A stretch of 64,000 nucleotides of DNA from JBMOUD01 sp049319665. Its GTDB lineage: Bacteria; Pseudomonadota; Gammaproteobacteria; Enterobacterales; Enterobacteriaceae. Numbering within the stretch: the first letter of the stretch is position 1; each line of letters begins with the position of its first letter. The stretch spans positions 62,001-126,000 of the forward strand of contig NZ_JBMOUD010000002.1 of assembly GCF_049319665.1 (NCBI RefSeq). Reading direction: 5' to 3'. Shown in pieces: positions 52,654 to 60,411 of the stretch. A model generated the notes under the pieces. It saw nothing but the letters and a program-made list of their open reading frames with translations. It was not told where the DNA came from and did not search any database. The position numbers and the translations under genes were made by a program.

Positions 52654-52685
52654 TATACCCTGCAACTTGAAGTATGACGGGTATA
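52654..52685. repeat. Collapsed ERIC ends forming a 32-bp inverted repeat
   Basis: TATACCC at 52654 and CGGGTATA ending at 52685 flank TGCAACTTGAAGTATGA, i.e. just the outer end of an ERIC element fused to its other terminus. It lies 33 bp upstream of the third regulator start. Confidence 0.65.
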
Positions 52686-52718
52686 TACCATTATTCATTG
52701 CAGCAAGGGAGAAGCAAG

Positions 52719-53357
52719 ATGCGGCAACGTTTGGCTATTATGCATGGGAGTCCAATGACGCGCCTCGGTCTGGTTTCAATGAGTGTTGCACTTTCTCCCG
52801 GCGCTGAAGTTGTCTGTAATGTAGAATCGATGAGGGCTTTACTTGCGTCAGTATCCGTACATCATGTTGATATGATTATTACGGATATCTCAGGCAAAGG
52901 CGAAGGACCGCTTAGCGGTTATAATGAATTATTTAATTTAAAAAAATCTCAACCAGGTTTATTTATTATATTACTCACGGCCTGTGAGAATTATTTTATT
53001 TTGAATCGCCTCGTCGAGGCAAAAAATATTGCTATTATCGCTATTGATGAACCCAGTGCTACCTTGGAGATACTATTAACACGCGCGTTAGTTGGGGAGG
53101 AAGTGTTAAGCCCGAGAATTCTCGAACTTCTCAATAGACTTCCGCAGCCGATGAATCGTTTGAAAGATATCCTGACTCATAAAGAACGGATGATCTTGGA
53201 TTATATCTTGCAAGGATATAGTGTATCAAAAATTGCCAAACTCGTTGTTAAAAGTGTAAAGACAGTCAGTGCGCAGAAATTAAGTTTAATGAGTAAGCTT
53301 GGAGTCAGTAGTGAAGTTGAGCTATTCGCCAAAACGTCAATTCATAGGATGAATTAA
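52719..53357 (+). CDS. RcsB-like regulator 3 (partly degenerate receiver)
   Basis: 212 residues from ATG 52719 with GGGAG about 9 bp upstream. The receiver keeps Asp56 (IITDISG) and Thr (LLTAC) but the acidic pair is replaced (HGSPM), and no Lys is seen in the usual place (AIDEP). HTH: LTHKERMILDYILQGYSVSKIAKLV, SAQKLSLMSKLGV. Third of three same-strand paralogues; a regulatory circuit among them is likely but unproven. Confidence 0.84.
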   Translation: MRQRLAIMHGSPMTRLGLVSMSVALSPGAEVVCNVESMRALLASVSVHHVDMIITDISGKGEGPLSGYNELFNLKKSQPGLFIILLTACENYFILNRLVEAKNIAIIAIDEPSATLEILLTRALVGEEVLSPRILELLNRLPQPMNRLKDILTHKERMILDYILQGYSVSKIAKLVVKSVKTVSAQKLSLMSKLGVSSEVELFAKTSIHRMN

Positions 53358-53724
53358 AGCGCGGTAATCTGTTTATTTAATTTTTCACAACGTCTTTAAA
53401 TATATTTAAATTTCAGTAAGATTAAATTTATTTATTTTTATTTCATCAGTAAAAGCTGGTTTTTTAGAGAATTAATTCAATAAAAAACGTGAAAAATCCG
53501 TTTATCCCTTTATCTTTTGTTCATCTCTTTTTCATAAAATGCTTTCGCAGCCATGGCTCATCTTGCGGTGAGCGAGTTGCGCGGTTCGTATCCTTAGTGA
53601 GCGATAAATCAACAATTATCGGTTTAAGGGGCAGATGTTACCGGATTCTGGCTGTATATCTTACGGTCAACGGGTATACTGGCGCATCCCTTTTAAACCT
53701 ACTTGTCTCGCGTGCGAAAACAAC
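53358..53724. other. Intergenic region upstream of glyQ
   Basis: About 370 bp: an AT-rich left part after regulator 3, and a right part with a normal composition that should carry the glyQS promoter. No riboswitch, hairpin with T-run or small gene was recognised. Confidence 0.5.
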
Positions 53725-54639
53725 ATGCAAAAGTTTGATACCAAGACCTTCCAAGGCTTGATCCTGACGCTTCAGGATTACTGGTCGCAGCAAGGCTGCA
53801 CTATTATACAACCACTCGATATGGAAGTTGGCGCGGGAACATCCCACCCGATGACCAGTATGCGCGCTTTAGGGCCAGAGCCAATTGCTGCGGCTTATGT
53901 TCAGCCTTCACGCCGCCCTACCGATGGACGTTACGGCGAGAACCCGAACCGCCTGCAACACTATTACCAATTTCAAGTCATCATTAAGCCTTCTCCAGAT
54001 AACATTCAGGAGCTTTATCTTGGCTCGCTGAAAGAACTGGGCCTGGACCCAACAATTCACGATATCCGCTTCGTTGAAGATAACTGGGAAAACCCAACGC
54101 TGGGTGCCTGGGGACTAGGTTGGGAAGTGTGGCTAAACGGCATGGAAGTGACGCAGTTCACTTACTTCCAGCAAGTTGGCGGCCTGGAGTGCAAACCTGT
54201 TACCGGTGAAATCACTTACGGCCTCGAGCGTTTGGCTATGTACATTCAGGGCGTAGACAGCGTTTATGACCTGGTATGGAGCGACGGCCCGTTAGGAAAA
54301 ACCACTTACGGCGACGTGTTCCACCAAAATGAAGTGGAGCAATCCACTTATAACTTCGAATACGCTGATGTGGACTTCCTGTTCACCTGTTTTGAACAGC
54401 ACGAGAAAGAAGCGCAAATGCTTCTGGCATTGGAAAAACCTCTGCCGCTGCCTGCTTACGAACGTATTTTGAAAGCCGCGCACTGCTTTAACTTGCTCGA
54501 TGCGCGTAAAGCTATCTCTGTGACCGAGCGTCAGCGCTATATTCTGCGCATCCGTACCCTGACTAAAGCGGTTGCCGAGGCTTATTATGCCTCCCGCGAA
54601 GCGTTAGGTTTCCCGATGTGCAAAAAGAACGAGAAGTGA
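53725..54639 (+). CDS. glyQ: Glycine-tRNA ligase alpha subunit
   Basis: Catalytic subunit of the tetrameric bacterial GlyRS. 304 residues from ATG 53725 (MQKFDTKTFQGLILTLQDYW), as in E. coli; a longer in-frame extension is ignored. Motifs: QPLDMEVGAGTSHPMTSMRA, GENPNRLQHYYQFQV, TYGLERLAMY (class II motif 3). Followed by glyS after 10 bp. Confidence 0.97.
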   Translation: MQKFDTKTFQGLILTLQDYWSQQGCTIIQPLDMEVGAGTSHPMTSMRALGPEPIAAAYVQPSRRPTDGRYGENPNRLQHYYQFQVIIKPSPDNIQELYLGSLKELGLDPTIHDIRFVEDNWENPTLGAWGLGWEVWLNGMEVTQFTYFQQVGGLECKPVTGEITYGLERLAMYIQGVDSVYDLVWSDGPLGKTTYGDVFHQNEVEQSTYNFEYADVDFLFTCFEQHEKEAQMLLALEKPLPLPAYERILKAAHCFNLLDARKAISVTERQRYILRIRTLTKAVAEAYYASREALGFPMCKKNEK

Positions 54640-54649
54640 GAAAACAGCC

Positions 54650-56719
54650 ATGACTGAAAAAACTTTTCTGGTAGAAATCGGTACCGAAGAGCTGCCACCG
54701 AAAGCTCTGCGTAATCTGGCCGAATCCTTTGCGGCTAACCTGACCGCAGAACTCGATGCCGCGAATCTCGCGCACGGTGATGTAAAGTGGTTTGCTTCTC
54801 CGCGCCGTTTAGCGTTGAAAGTCGCTAACCTCAGCGCTTCCCAACCTGACCGTGAAGTAGAAAAACGCGGCCCGGCAATCGCTCAGGCGTATGACGCCGA
54901 AGGCAAACCGACTAAAGCGGCTGAAGGCTGGGCACGCGGCTGTGGGATCACCGTTGATCAAGCCGATCGTCTGACTAGCGACAAAGGTGAGTGGTTGGTG
55001 TATCGCGCCAACGTGAAAGGCGAAAGCGTGCAATCGCTGCTGCCAGCCATGATTGCCACATCACTGGCTAAATTGCCGATTCCTAAACTGATGCGTTGGG
55101 GTGACTCCGACGTGCAGTTCGTGCGTCCGGTACATACCGTGACCATGCTGCTGGGTGATGAACTGATCCCCGGTACTATTTTGGGCATTGAATCTGCGCG
55201 TACTCTGCGCGGTCACCGCTTTATGGGTGAGCCAGAGTTCACTATTGATACCGCTGACCAGTATCCGCAAATTTTGCTTGAGCGTGGTAAAGTCATCGCT
55301 GATTACGAGCAACGTAAAGCGACCATCAAGCGCGACGCTGAACAGGCTGCGAAAGAGATTGGCGGTATCGCTGATTTGAGCGAAAGCCTGTTGGAAGAAG
55401 TGGCGTCATTGGTGGAATGGCCAGTGGTGCTGACCGCTAAATTCGAAGAGAAATTCCTGGCGGTGCCGGCCGAAGCGCTGGTTTACACCATGAAGGGCGA
55501 TCAGAAGTATTTCCCTGTGTACGACGCCGCGGGCAAACTGCTGCCTAACTTCATCTTTGTTACCAACATTGAATCGAAAGATCCGCAGCAAATCATTTCC
55601 GGCAACGAGAAAGTTGTGCGTCCGCGTTTAGCTGATGCTGAGTTCTTCTTTAATACCGACTTGAAAAAGCGTCTGGAAGATAACCTGCCGCGTCTGGAAA
55701 CCGTATTGTTCCAGAAAGAGCTGGGTACGCTGCGTGACAAAACCAACCGTATTCAAGAACTGGCCGGTTGGATTGCGGGGAAAATTGGTGCCAACGTTGA
55801 GAACGCCAAGCGTGCTGGTTTACTGTCTAAGTGCGACCTGATGACCAACATGGTGTTTGAATTCACCGACACGCAAGGCGTGATGGGAATGCACTATGCG
55901 CGTCATGATGGCGAAGCTGAAGAAGTGGCCGTTGCGCTCAATGAGCAATATCAACCGCGTTTCGCCGGTGATGTACTGCCAGAATCTTTAGTGGCTTGTG
56001 CGCTGGCGATTGCTGACAAGATGGATACGCTGGCCGGTATTTTCGGGATCGGACAACATCCGAAAGGCGATAAAGACCCGTTTGCGCTACGTCGTGCGGC
56101 TTTGGGTGTTCTGCGTATTATCGTAGAGAAAAACCTGCCGCTGGATCTGCAAACGCTGACTGAAGAAGCGGTGCGCCTGTACGGTGATAAGCTGAGCAAC
56201 GCTAACGTTGTTGATGATGTTGTCGACTTCATGCTGGGCCGTTTCCGTGCCTGGTACCAGGAAGAAGGCCACAGCGTCGATACCATCCAAGCGGTGTTGG
56301 CGCGTCGCCCAACCAAACCGGCTGACTTCGATGCGCGTGTGAAAGCGGTGAGCTACTTCCGTACACTGGATGAAGCAGCGACCCTGGCGGCAGCTAACAA
56401 GCGTGTGTCTAATATTCTGGCCAAATCTAGCGAAACGCTGTACGACCAGGTAAGTGCTTCTGTGCTAAAAGAGCCTGCTGAGTTGAAACTGGCAACGCAC
56501 CTGATTGTGCTGCGCGATAAGCTGCAACCGCTGTTTGCGGCCGGTGAATACAAAGAAGCGCTGGTTGAGCTGGCGGCTCTGCGTGAAACCGTCGATGCTT
56601 TCTTTGATCAAGTGATGGTCATGGCAGAAGATGAGGCGGTACGTATTAACCGTCTGACGCTGCTGAGTAAACTGCGTGAGCTGTTCTTGCAGGTTGCGGA
56701 TATCTCCGTACTGCAATAA
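54650..56719 (+). CDS. glyS: Glycine-tRNA ligase beta subunit
   Basis: 689-residue tRNA-binding subunit, identical in length to E. coli. It starts MTEKTFLVEIGTEELPPKALR; it includes the B3/4-like region (RGPAIAQAYD), the HD-type domain (MHYARHDGE, ADKMDTLAGIFGIGQHPKGDKDPFALRRAALG) and a C-terminal anticodon-binding domain. Operon partner of glyQ. Confidence 0.97.
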   Translation: MTEKTFLVEIGTEELPPKALRNLAESFAANLTAELDAANLAHGDVKWFASPRRLALKVANLSASQPDREVEKRGPAIAQAYDAEGKPTKAAEGWARGCGITVDQADRLTSDKGEWLVYRANVKGESVQSLLPAMIATSLAKLPIPKLMRWGDSDVQFVRPVHTVTMLLGDELIPGTILGIESARTLRGHRFMGEPEFTIDTADQYPQILLERGKVIADYEQRKATIKRDAEQAAKEIGGIADLSESLLEEVASLVEWPVVLTAKFEEKFLAVPAEALVYTMKGDQKYFPVYDAAGKLLPNFIFVTNIESKDPQQIISGNEKVVRPRLADAEFFFNTDLKKRLEDNLPRLETVLFQKELGTLRDKTNRIQELAGWIAGKIGANVENAKRAGLLSKCDLMTNMVFEFTDTQGVMGMHYARHDGEAEEVAVALNEQYQPRFAGDVLPESLVACALAIADKMDTLAGIFGIGQHPKGDKDPFALRRAALGVLRIIVEKNLPLDLQTLTEEAVRLYGDKLSNANVVDDVVDFMLGRFRAWYQEEGHSVDTIQAVLARRPTKPADFDARVKAVSYFRTLDEAATLAAANKRVSNILAKSSETLYDQVSASVLKEPAELKLATHLIVLRDKLQPLFAAGEYKEALVELAALRETVDAFFDQVMVMAEDEAVRINRLTLLSKLRELFLQVADISVLQ

Positions 56720-56755
56720 TCATCACAGTTGGCGCGATAAAAAGCGCCAAAATAA

Positions 56756-56794
56756 AAATACCGGTTTAGGGGTAACCCAAACCGGTATTTTTTT
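56756..56794 (+). terminator. Terminator after glyS
   Basis: AAATACCGGTTT (56756-56767) pairs with AAACCGGTATTT (56779-56790), with an inner GGG/CCC, followed by T residues. A second small stem GGCGC/GCGCC lies just before it. Confidence 0.93.
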
Positions 56795-56819
56795 GCCGTA
56801 ACATCAACGCGATCAGACG

Positions 56820-57719
56820 TTAAATCAGACGCTGAGAGGTTAAGCTTTCCAGTGTTTTCAACGGCGACGTGGCTGGGTTTTTCATTTTATCGACTTCCAG
56901 CAGGAAGGTTTGCTCCAACATAAACTGCCCGGACATGGCCGCATGCGGGGTTTGATCTGAGAAACAGACCCAAGTACTGCCAGGTGGAAATGCCAGCGTC
57001 AGTTGGCGACCATTTTGTTGATAATCAGCGTCAGATTTCATCTTATCGTGCATTTGCAGCATCAGATGATCGTAGTGACTACGGCGGCTCTTAGTGATGC
57101 CGACTTTATTCTGTATCCAACTGCTAAAAGGCGAGTAAGCGCCAAGTTTCGGCAAGAAACGCTGTGCCAGCTCTGGGAAAGGTTCACCAACGCGCCAAAT
57201 GCGGTCTTCGTTCTGCGGATTAATATTATTAAAAATGCGCAGAATACGTTGGCCATAATTCGGGCGAGAAGGGAAGGCATCAACGTGGAGGCGGCTATCG
57301 TCTTTACGCCATGAACTGTTATTGCGCCACGCGGTGACAGGATGCAAACGCAGGCTATTCGTCGGCGTATGCAGCACATCTTTGTATTCTGGCAGGACGT
57401 TGGCGATTAACGACTTACATGCATGGTAATAATTATCCAGCAGCGCCTGTACCTGCGGCTTCTTATCAGCTTGTGCAACGCCATTTAACGCCTTTTGATC
57501 GGCCTTATAGCTGATGTTTTTTCTTTTCGGATCAACTAAAGCAGGGTCGAGCAACGCCATCTGTTGCGGGTCAAGAACGAAGGATAGTTGCGGGAAAAAT
57601 AACACTTTACCTTGTTCCAAGGCCTCAACAGCAGATGTCGTTTCCGAGGGCGGTTGATCCCACTGACGCTGTGAAAGAGTCATTACTGCCTGTTGGTGCG
57701 TTAGGTTATTGTCGCTCAT
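56820..57719 (-). CDS. kdoO: Kdo hydroxylase KdoO (Fe(II)/2-oxoglutarate dioxygenase)
   Basis: 299 residues. It carries the HxD...H iron triad (His145, Asp147 in SRLHVDAFPSRP; His259 in SDQTPHAAMSGQ) and the family segments RILRIFNNINP, RSHYDHLMLQMHDKMK and MLEQTFLLE. In Yersinia and Burkholderia such enzymes hydroxylate C3 of the outer Kdo of LPS, turning Kdo into Ko. Cytoplasmic, no signal peptide. AAGGA before the ATG. It stands alone, without LPS genes around it. Confidence 0.82.
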   Translation of the reverse strand: MSDNNLTHQQAVMTLSQRQWDQPPSETTSAVEALEQGKVLFFPQLSFVLDPQQMALLDPALVDPKRKNISYKADQKALNGVAQADKKPQVQALLDNYYHACKSLIANVLPEYKDVLHTPTNSLRLHPVTAWRNNSSWRKDDSRLHVDAFPSRPNYGQRILRIFNNINPQNEDRIWRVGEPFPELAQRFLPKLGAYSPFSSWIQNKVGITKSRRSHYDHLMLQMHDKMKSDADYQQNGRQLTLAFPPGSTWVCFSDQTPHAAMSGQFMLEQTFLLEVDKMKNPATSPLKTLESLTSQRLI

Positions 57720-57993
57720 CTTGTCCTTGCCAGCTGTCAGCGGAGATCGAATGAAAAATAGGCAGGTTTGGTTACGCTCAAAACCACCAAATTGTTACTA
57801 ATGGCAAATGATATTACGACATGTTCGCATTTAACATGGCAGATCTTGCTATTTTTATGTGCATGCTTAAAAGATCGGCATGATAGGCCACCTTCTTAGC
57901 GCCTGTTTTATCAACTTCTTCCCTGCCGATCGCCCCTCTTTGTAGTATCGGATCGTCAGAGGATGGTCTATTCTATGCAACGTTAGGACAACA

Positions 57994-58120
57994 TACACCC
58001 GTCATACTTCAAGCTGCAGGGGTGTTGGCTGCCTTTGCTCGTCCCAGTCACTTAGTTATCTAAGCTCATGGGGACTCTCTCAGTTGCCGCCTACCTGCAT
58101 CTCGACGTTTATTGGGTATA
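57994..58120. repeat. Full-length 127-bp ERIC element
   Basis: Begins TACACCCGTCATACTTCAAG and ends TTGGGTATA; the core CCCAGTCACTTAGTTATC, AAGCTCATGGGGACT is the ERIC signature. Exactly 127 bp, the standard unit length. It ends 51 bp before the yiaF start, so it is probably in or near its 5' leader. Confidence 0.92.
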
Positions 58121-58171
58121 ATCAGCATGGAATCGGCTGGTAAAAGAATTTTGAATCAGGAGTCAGTACAA

Positions 58172-58885
58172 ATGGCTGTAGGGATCAGGAGCAAGGTATT
58201 GGTACGCTGGCTAGCGCCTATCATGGCATTGCTCGTCATTTTCCAATTGACGGGATGTGGTGATAAAGAGCCGCAGCAGCGTAAAGCCTTTATCGATTAT
58301 CTGCAAAATACTGTGATGCGCAGCGGGCAAAACCTGCCGTCGCTTAGTGAAGATCAGAAACAAAAATTTGGCCCTTATGTGAATGATTACACCATCATTC
58401 TTAATTTCTCTCGTCAGTTGAAAATGTCTGTTACCAATGGTTTGGTGCCGGCAGTCAATGAGATTGGGCAGATTCGTGTGCCGCAGGACTACATGCAACA
58501 GCGTAATGCATTGCAGCAGGCGAGTGGCACGCTAAGTATGTTGCAGCAGCAGATTCAGAGCGCTAAAACGCAAGCTGACACAGCACAGGCGGCATTGAAA
58601 CAACCGGACGATCTGAAAGCGGTTTACAGCAAAGTTTACGCTCAAGATGTGACCGATCCTGCTAATGCTGTTCTGCCAGCGATCCCTGCTTTTGCTAGCT
58701 TTATGCAGGATTTGATTGCTGTCGGCGATTTCCTGAATCAGCAAGGCAATCAGGTGAATTTTGCTAATGGCGGGGTGCAGTTCCCGACTCAGCAGCAGGC
58801 GACGCAGTACAATACGATGATGACCGGCTTATTAGGCAAGCAGCAGGCATTACTGACCGCGCAAAAGATTGCGGGCGGGAATTAG
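58172..58885 (+). CDS. yiaF: YiaF family lipoprotein (DUF3053)
   Basis: 237 residues from ATG 58172 with CAGGAG about 8 bp upstream. Lipobox LTGC (Cys29); mature part begins GDKEPQQRKAFIDYLQNTVMRSG, and VQFPTQQQATQYN occurs later, closely resembling E. coli YiaF. Helical with a coiled-coil middle. Function unknown. Same neighbourhood (near glyQS) as in E. coli. Confidence 0.92.
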   Translation: MAVGIRSKVLVRWLAPIMALLVIFQLTGCGDKEPQQRKAFIDYLQNTVMRSGQNLPSLSEDQKQKFGPYVNDYTIILNFSRQLKMSVTNGLVPAVNEIGQIRVPQDYMQQRNALQQASGTLSMLQQQIQSAKTQADTAQAALKQPDDLKAVYSKVYAQDVTDPANAVLPAIPAFASFMQDLIAVGDFLNQQGNQVNFANGGVQFPTQQQATQYNTMMTGLLGKQQALLTAQKIAGGN

Positions 58886-58934
58886 TCGCTTCTAGCCGAT
58901 AGTCGTTTCTAACGATAGTCACGTCGAATCTATC

Positions 58935-58966
58935 AGCCACGTTGTTCAACACAACGTGGCTTTTTT
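58935..58966 (+). terminator. Terminator after yiaF
   Basis: AGCCACGTTGT (58935-58945), loop TCAAC, ACAACGTGGCT (58951-58961), then TTTTTT including the last stem base. Confidence 0.95.
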
Positions 58967-59172
58967 GTTTTAAATTTTCGTCTGGCGCTACGCAAGATAA
59001 GCCACTGTTACTGAGCTCCATCAGTTAAAGATGTGAAAAGATGCTGAGGAATCGTACTTTTATTGAGCAATGTCATGTGAAGAATGGAGATATGAACTAC
59101 AGTGCGAAGAGGAGCCCTGCTCCGTAGTGGTGTAACAAGGCCACGGTGATTTAACTAAAAAGGAGATAAATT

Positions 59173-59397
59173 ATGTTCCCAGAGTATCGCGAATTAATCT
59201 CACATCTTAAGTCTAGCCACCCTCGCTTCCAGTCACTATTTGATAAGCATAACCAACTCGATCACCAGATTGCTCGCTTAGAAGGGCCGACGGGTAATGG
59301 TTATAACGATAATGTCGTTCAGCTAAAAAAAGAGAAGCTGCACATCAAAGACTGTCTATACAAAATTTTACTTGAAGAAAGCCCAAAACAGTCGTGA
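59173..59397 (+). CDS. ydcH: YdcH-like small protein (DUF465)
   Basis: 74 residues, the same length as E. coli YdcH and clearly similar (MFPEYRELISHLKSSHPRF, SLFDKHNQLDHQIARLEG). Predicted to be two helices forming a short coiled coil. Strong RBS AAGGAG. Function unknown; its location here differs from E. coli. Confidence 0.9.
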   Translation: MFPEYRELISHLKSSHPRFQSLFDKHNQLDHQIARLEGPTGNGYNDNVVQLKKEKLHIKDCLYKILLEESPKQS

Positions 59398-59490
59398 GAT
59401 AATCGCTTGATTTGTCAGAGCGGAATACCCAAGCAGCTCGCTGAGATTCTACTGATATTAAGAATGCCTTTAACCCACTAAGGAAATTGA

Positions 59491-60285
59491 ATGAAGCGTC
59501 ACATGTTGACATTACTGGCCTCACTGGTGATTGCACCAGGTATCGCGGCAGCAGCAGATAGCGCGACGGCTGATTTCACGCCAGCTCAGCAGGCTGCTAT
59601 CGGTAAGATTGCTAGCGATTACCTGGTTGCTCATCCAGAAATTCTGGTACAGGTTAGCCAGAAGTTGCAGGCCCAGCAGCAAGATCAGCAAGCAAAAGAT
59701 ACTCTGACAGCGGTTATTTCTAACGCGCAAGCGTTGGTTAACGACAAAGATACCCCGACATATGGCCCGAAAGACGCCAAAGTAGCTTTTGTCGAGTTCT
59801 TTGACTACCAATGCATGTATTGCAGCCGCATGGCGCCATTAGTTGAGCAAACAATTAAAGCCAACCCAAAAGTTCGGTTTGTCTTTAAAGAGTGGCCAAT
59901 CTTTGGCGATCGCTGGCCGGCTTCTATCAGCGCGGCAGAAACGGCAATCTCTATTTGGCAGAAGAAAGGCGCGCAGGCGTATTTGGACTTCCATAACGCG
60001 CTATACGCTACAGGACATGACGAAGGTAAGCTGACCGACGCAGATATCTCTGGTGCGGTTGAAGCGGTCCACGCGTCATTGCCAACGGCTGAACAGCGCA
60101 AAGCAACTCATGTTGCCTTGGCTAACAACGATGAGCTGGCGCGTACGCTGGGCTTTGGCGGCACACCTGGTTTTGTGGTGATGCCGGTTTCTGGTGCGAC
60201 GGCGGATAACACCACCGTATTGCCAGGCGCGGTTTCCGCAGAAGAGTTACAAGCGGCAATTAGCAAGGCACAGGGCGCGAATTAA
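59491..60285 (+). CDS. Periplasmic DsbA-like thiol oxidoreductase with N-terminal oligomerisation stalk (ScsC/Com1-like)
   Basis: 264 residues. Signal peptide to AAAAD (about 22). Residues about 28-85 (DFTPAQQAAIGKIASDYLVAHPE, then a Gln-rich helix) resemble the trimerisation stalk of ScsC-type isomerases. The thioredoxin-fold domain has the active site Cys108-Met-Tyr-Cys111 (FFDYQCMYC) and the cis-Pro loop GGTPGFVV. Likely a disulfide isomerase or oxidase. No scsB/dsbD-like partner is adjacent. Confidence 0.85.
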   Translation: MKRHMLTLLASLVIAPGIAAAADSATADFTPAQQAAIGKIASDYLVAHPEILVQVSQKLQAQQQDQQAKDTLTAVISNAQALVNDKDTPTYGPKDAKVAFVEFFDYQCMYCSRMAPLVEQTIKANPKVRFVFKEWPIFGDRWPASISAAETAISIWQKKGAQAYLDFHNALYATGHDEGKLTDADISGAVEAVHASLPTAEQRKATHVALANNDELARTLGFGGTPGFVVMPVSGATADNTTVLPGAVSAEELQAAISKAQGAN

Positions 60286-60339
60286 TCCCCCAGCGATGGT
60301 TGTTTGACTAAACAATGCTTGTCTGAAAATGGCCTGCCT

Positions 60340-60373
60340 AAAGGCGACCTTCCGATAACGGAGGTCGCCTTTT
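60340..60373 (+). terminator. Terminator between the DsbA-like gene and the convergent ubiD-family gene
   Basis: AAAGGCGACCT (60340-60350) with AGGTCGCCTTT (60362-60372), inner CCG/CGG, followed by T residues. 54 bp past the stop. Confidence 0.93.
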
Positions 60374-60411
60374 TCATTGTTGATTAGCAACAGTGCTAAA
60401 GCGGGCGGGTG

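Noticed and set aside
53358..53724. T-box or glycine riboswitch before glyQ
   Set aside because: No T-box sequence, specifier hairpin or tandem glycine aptamer could be seen, and proteobacterial glyQS rarely use them.
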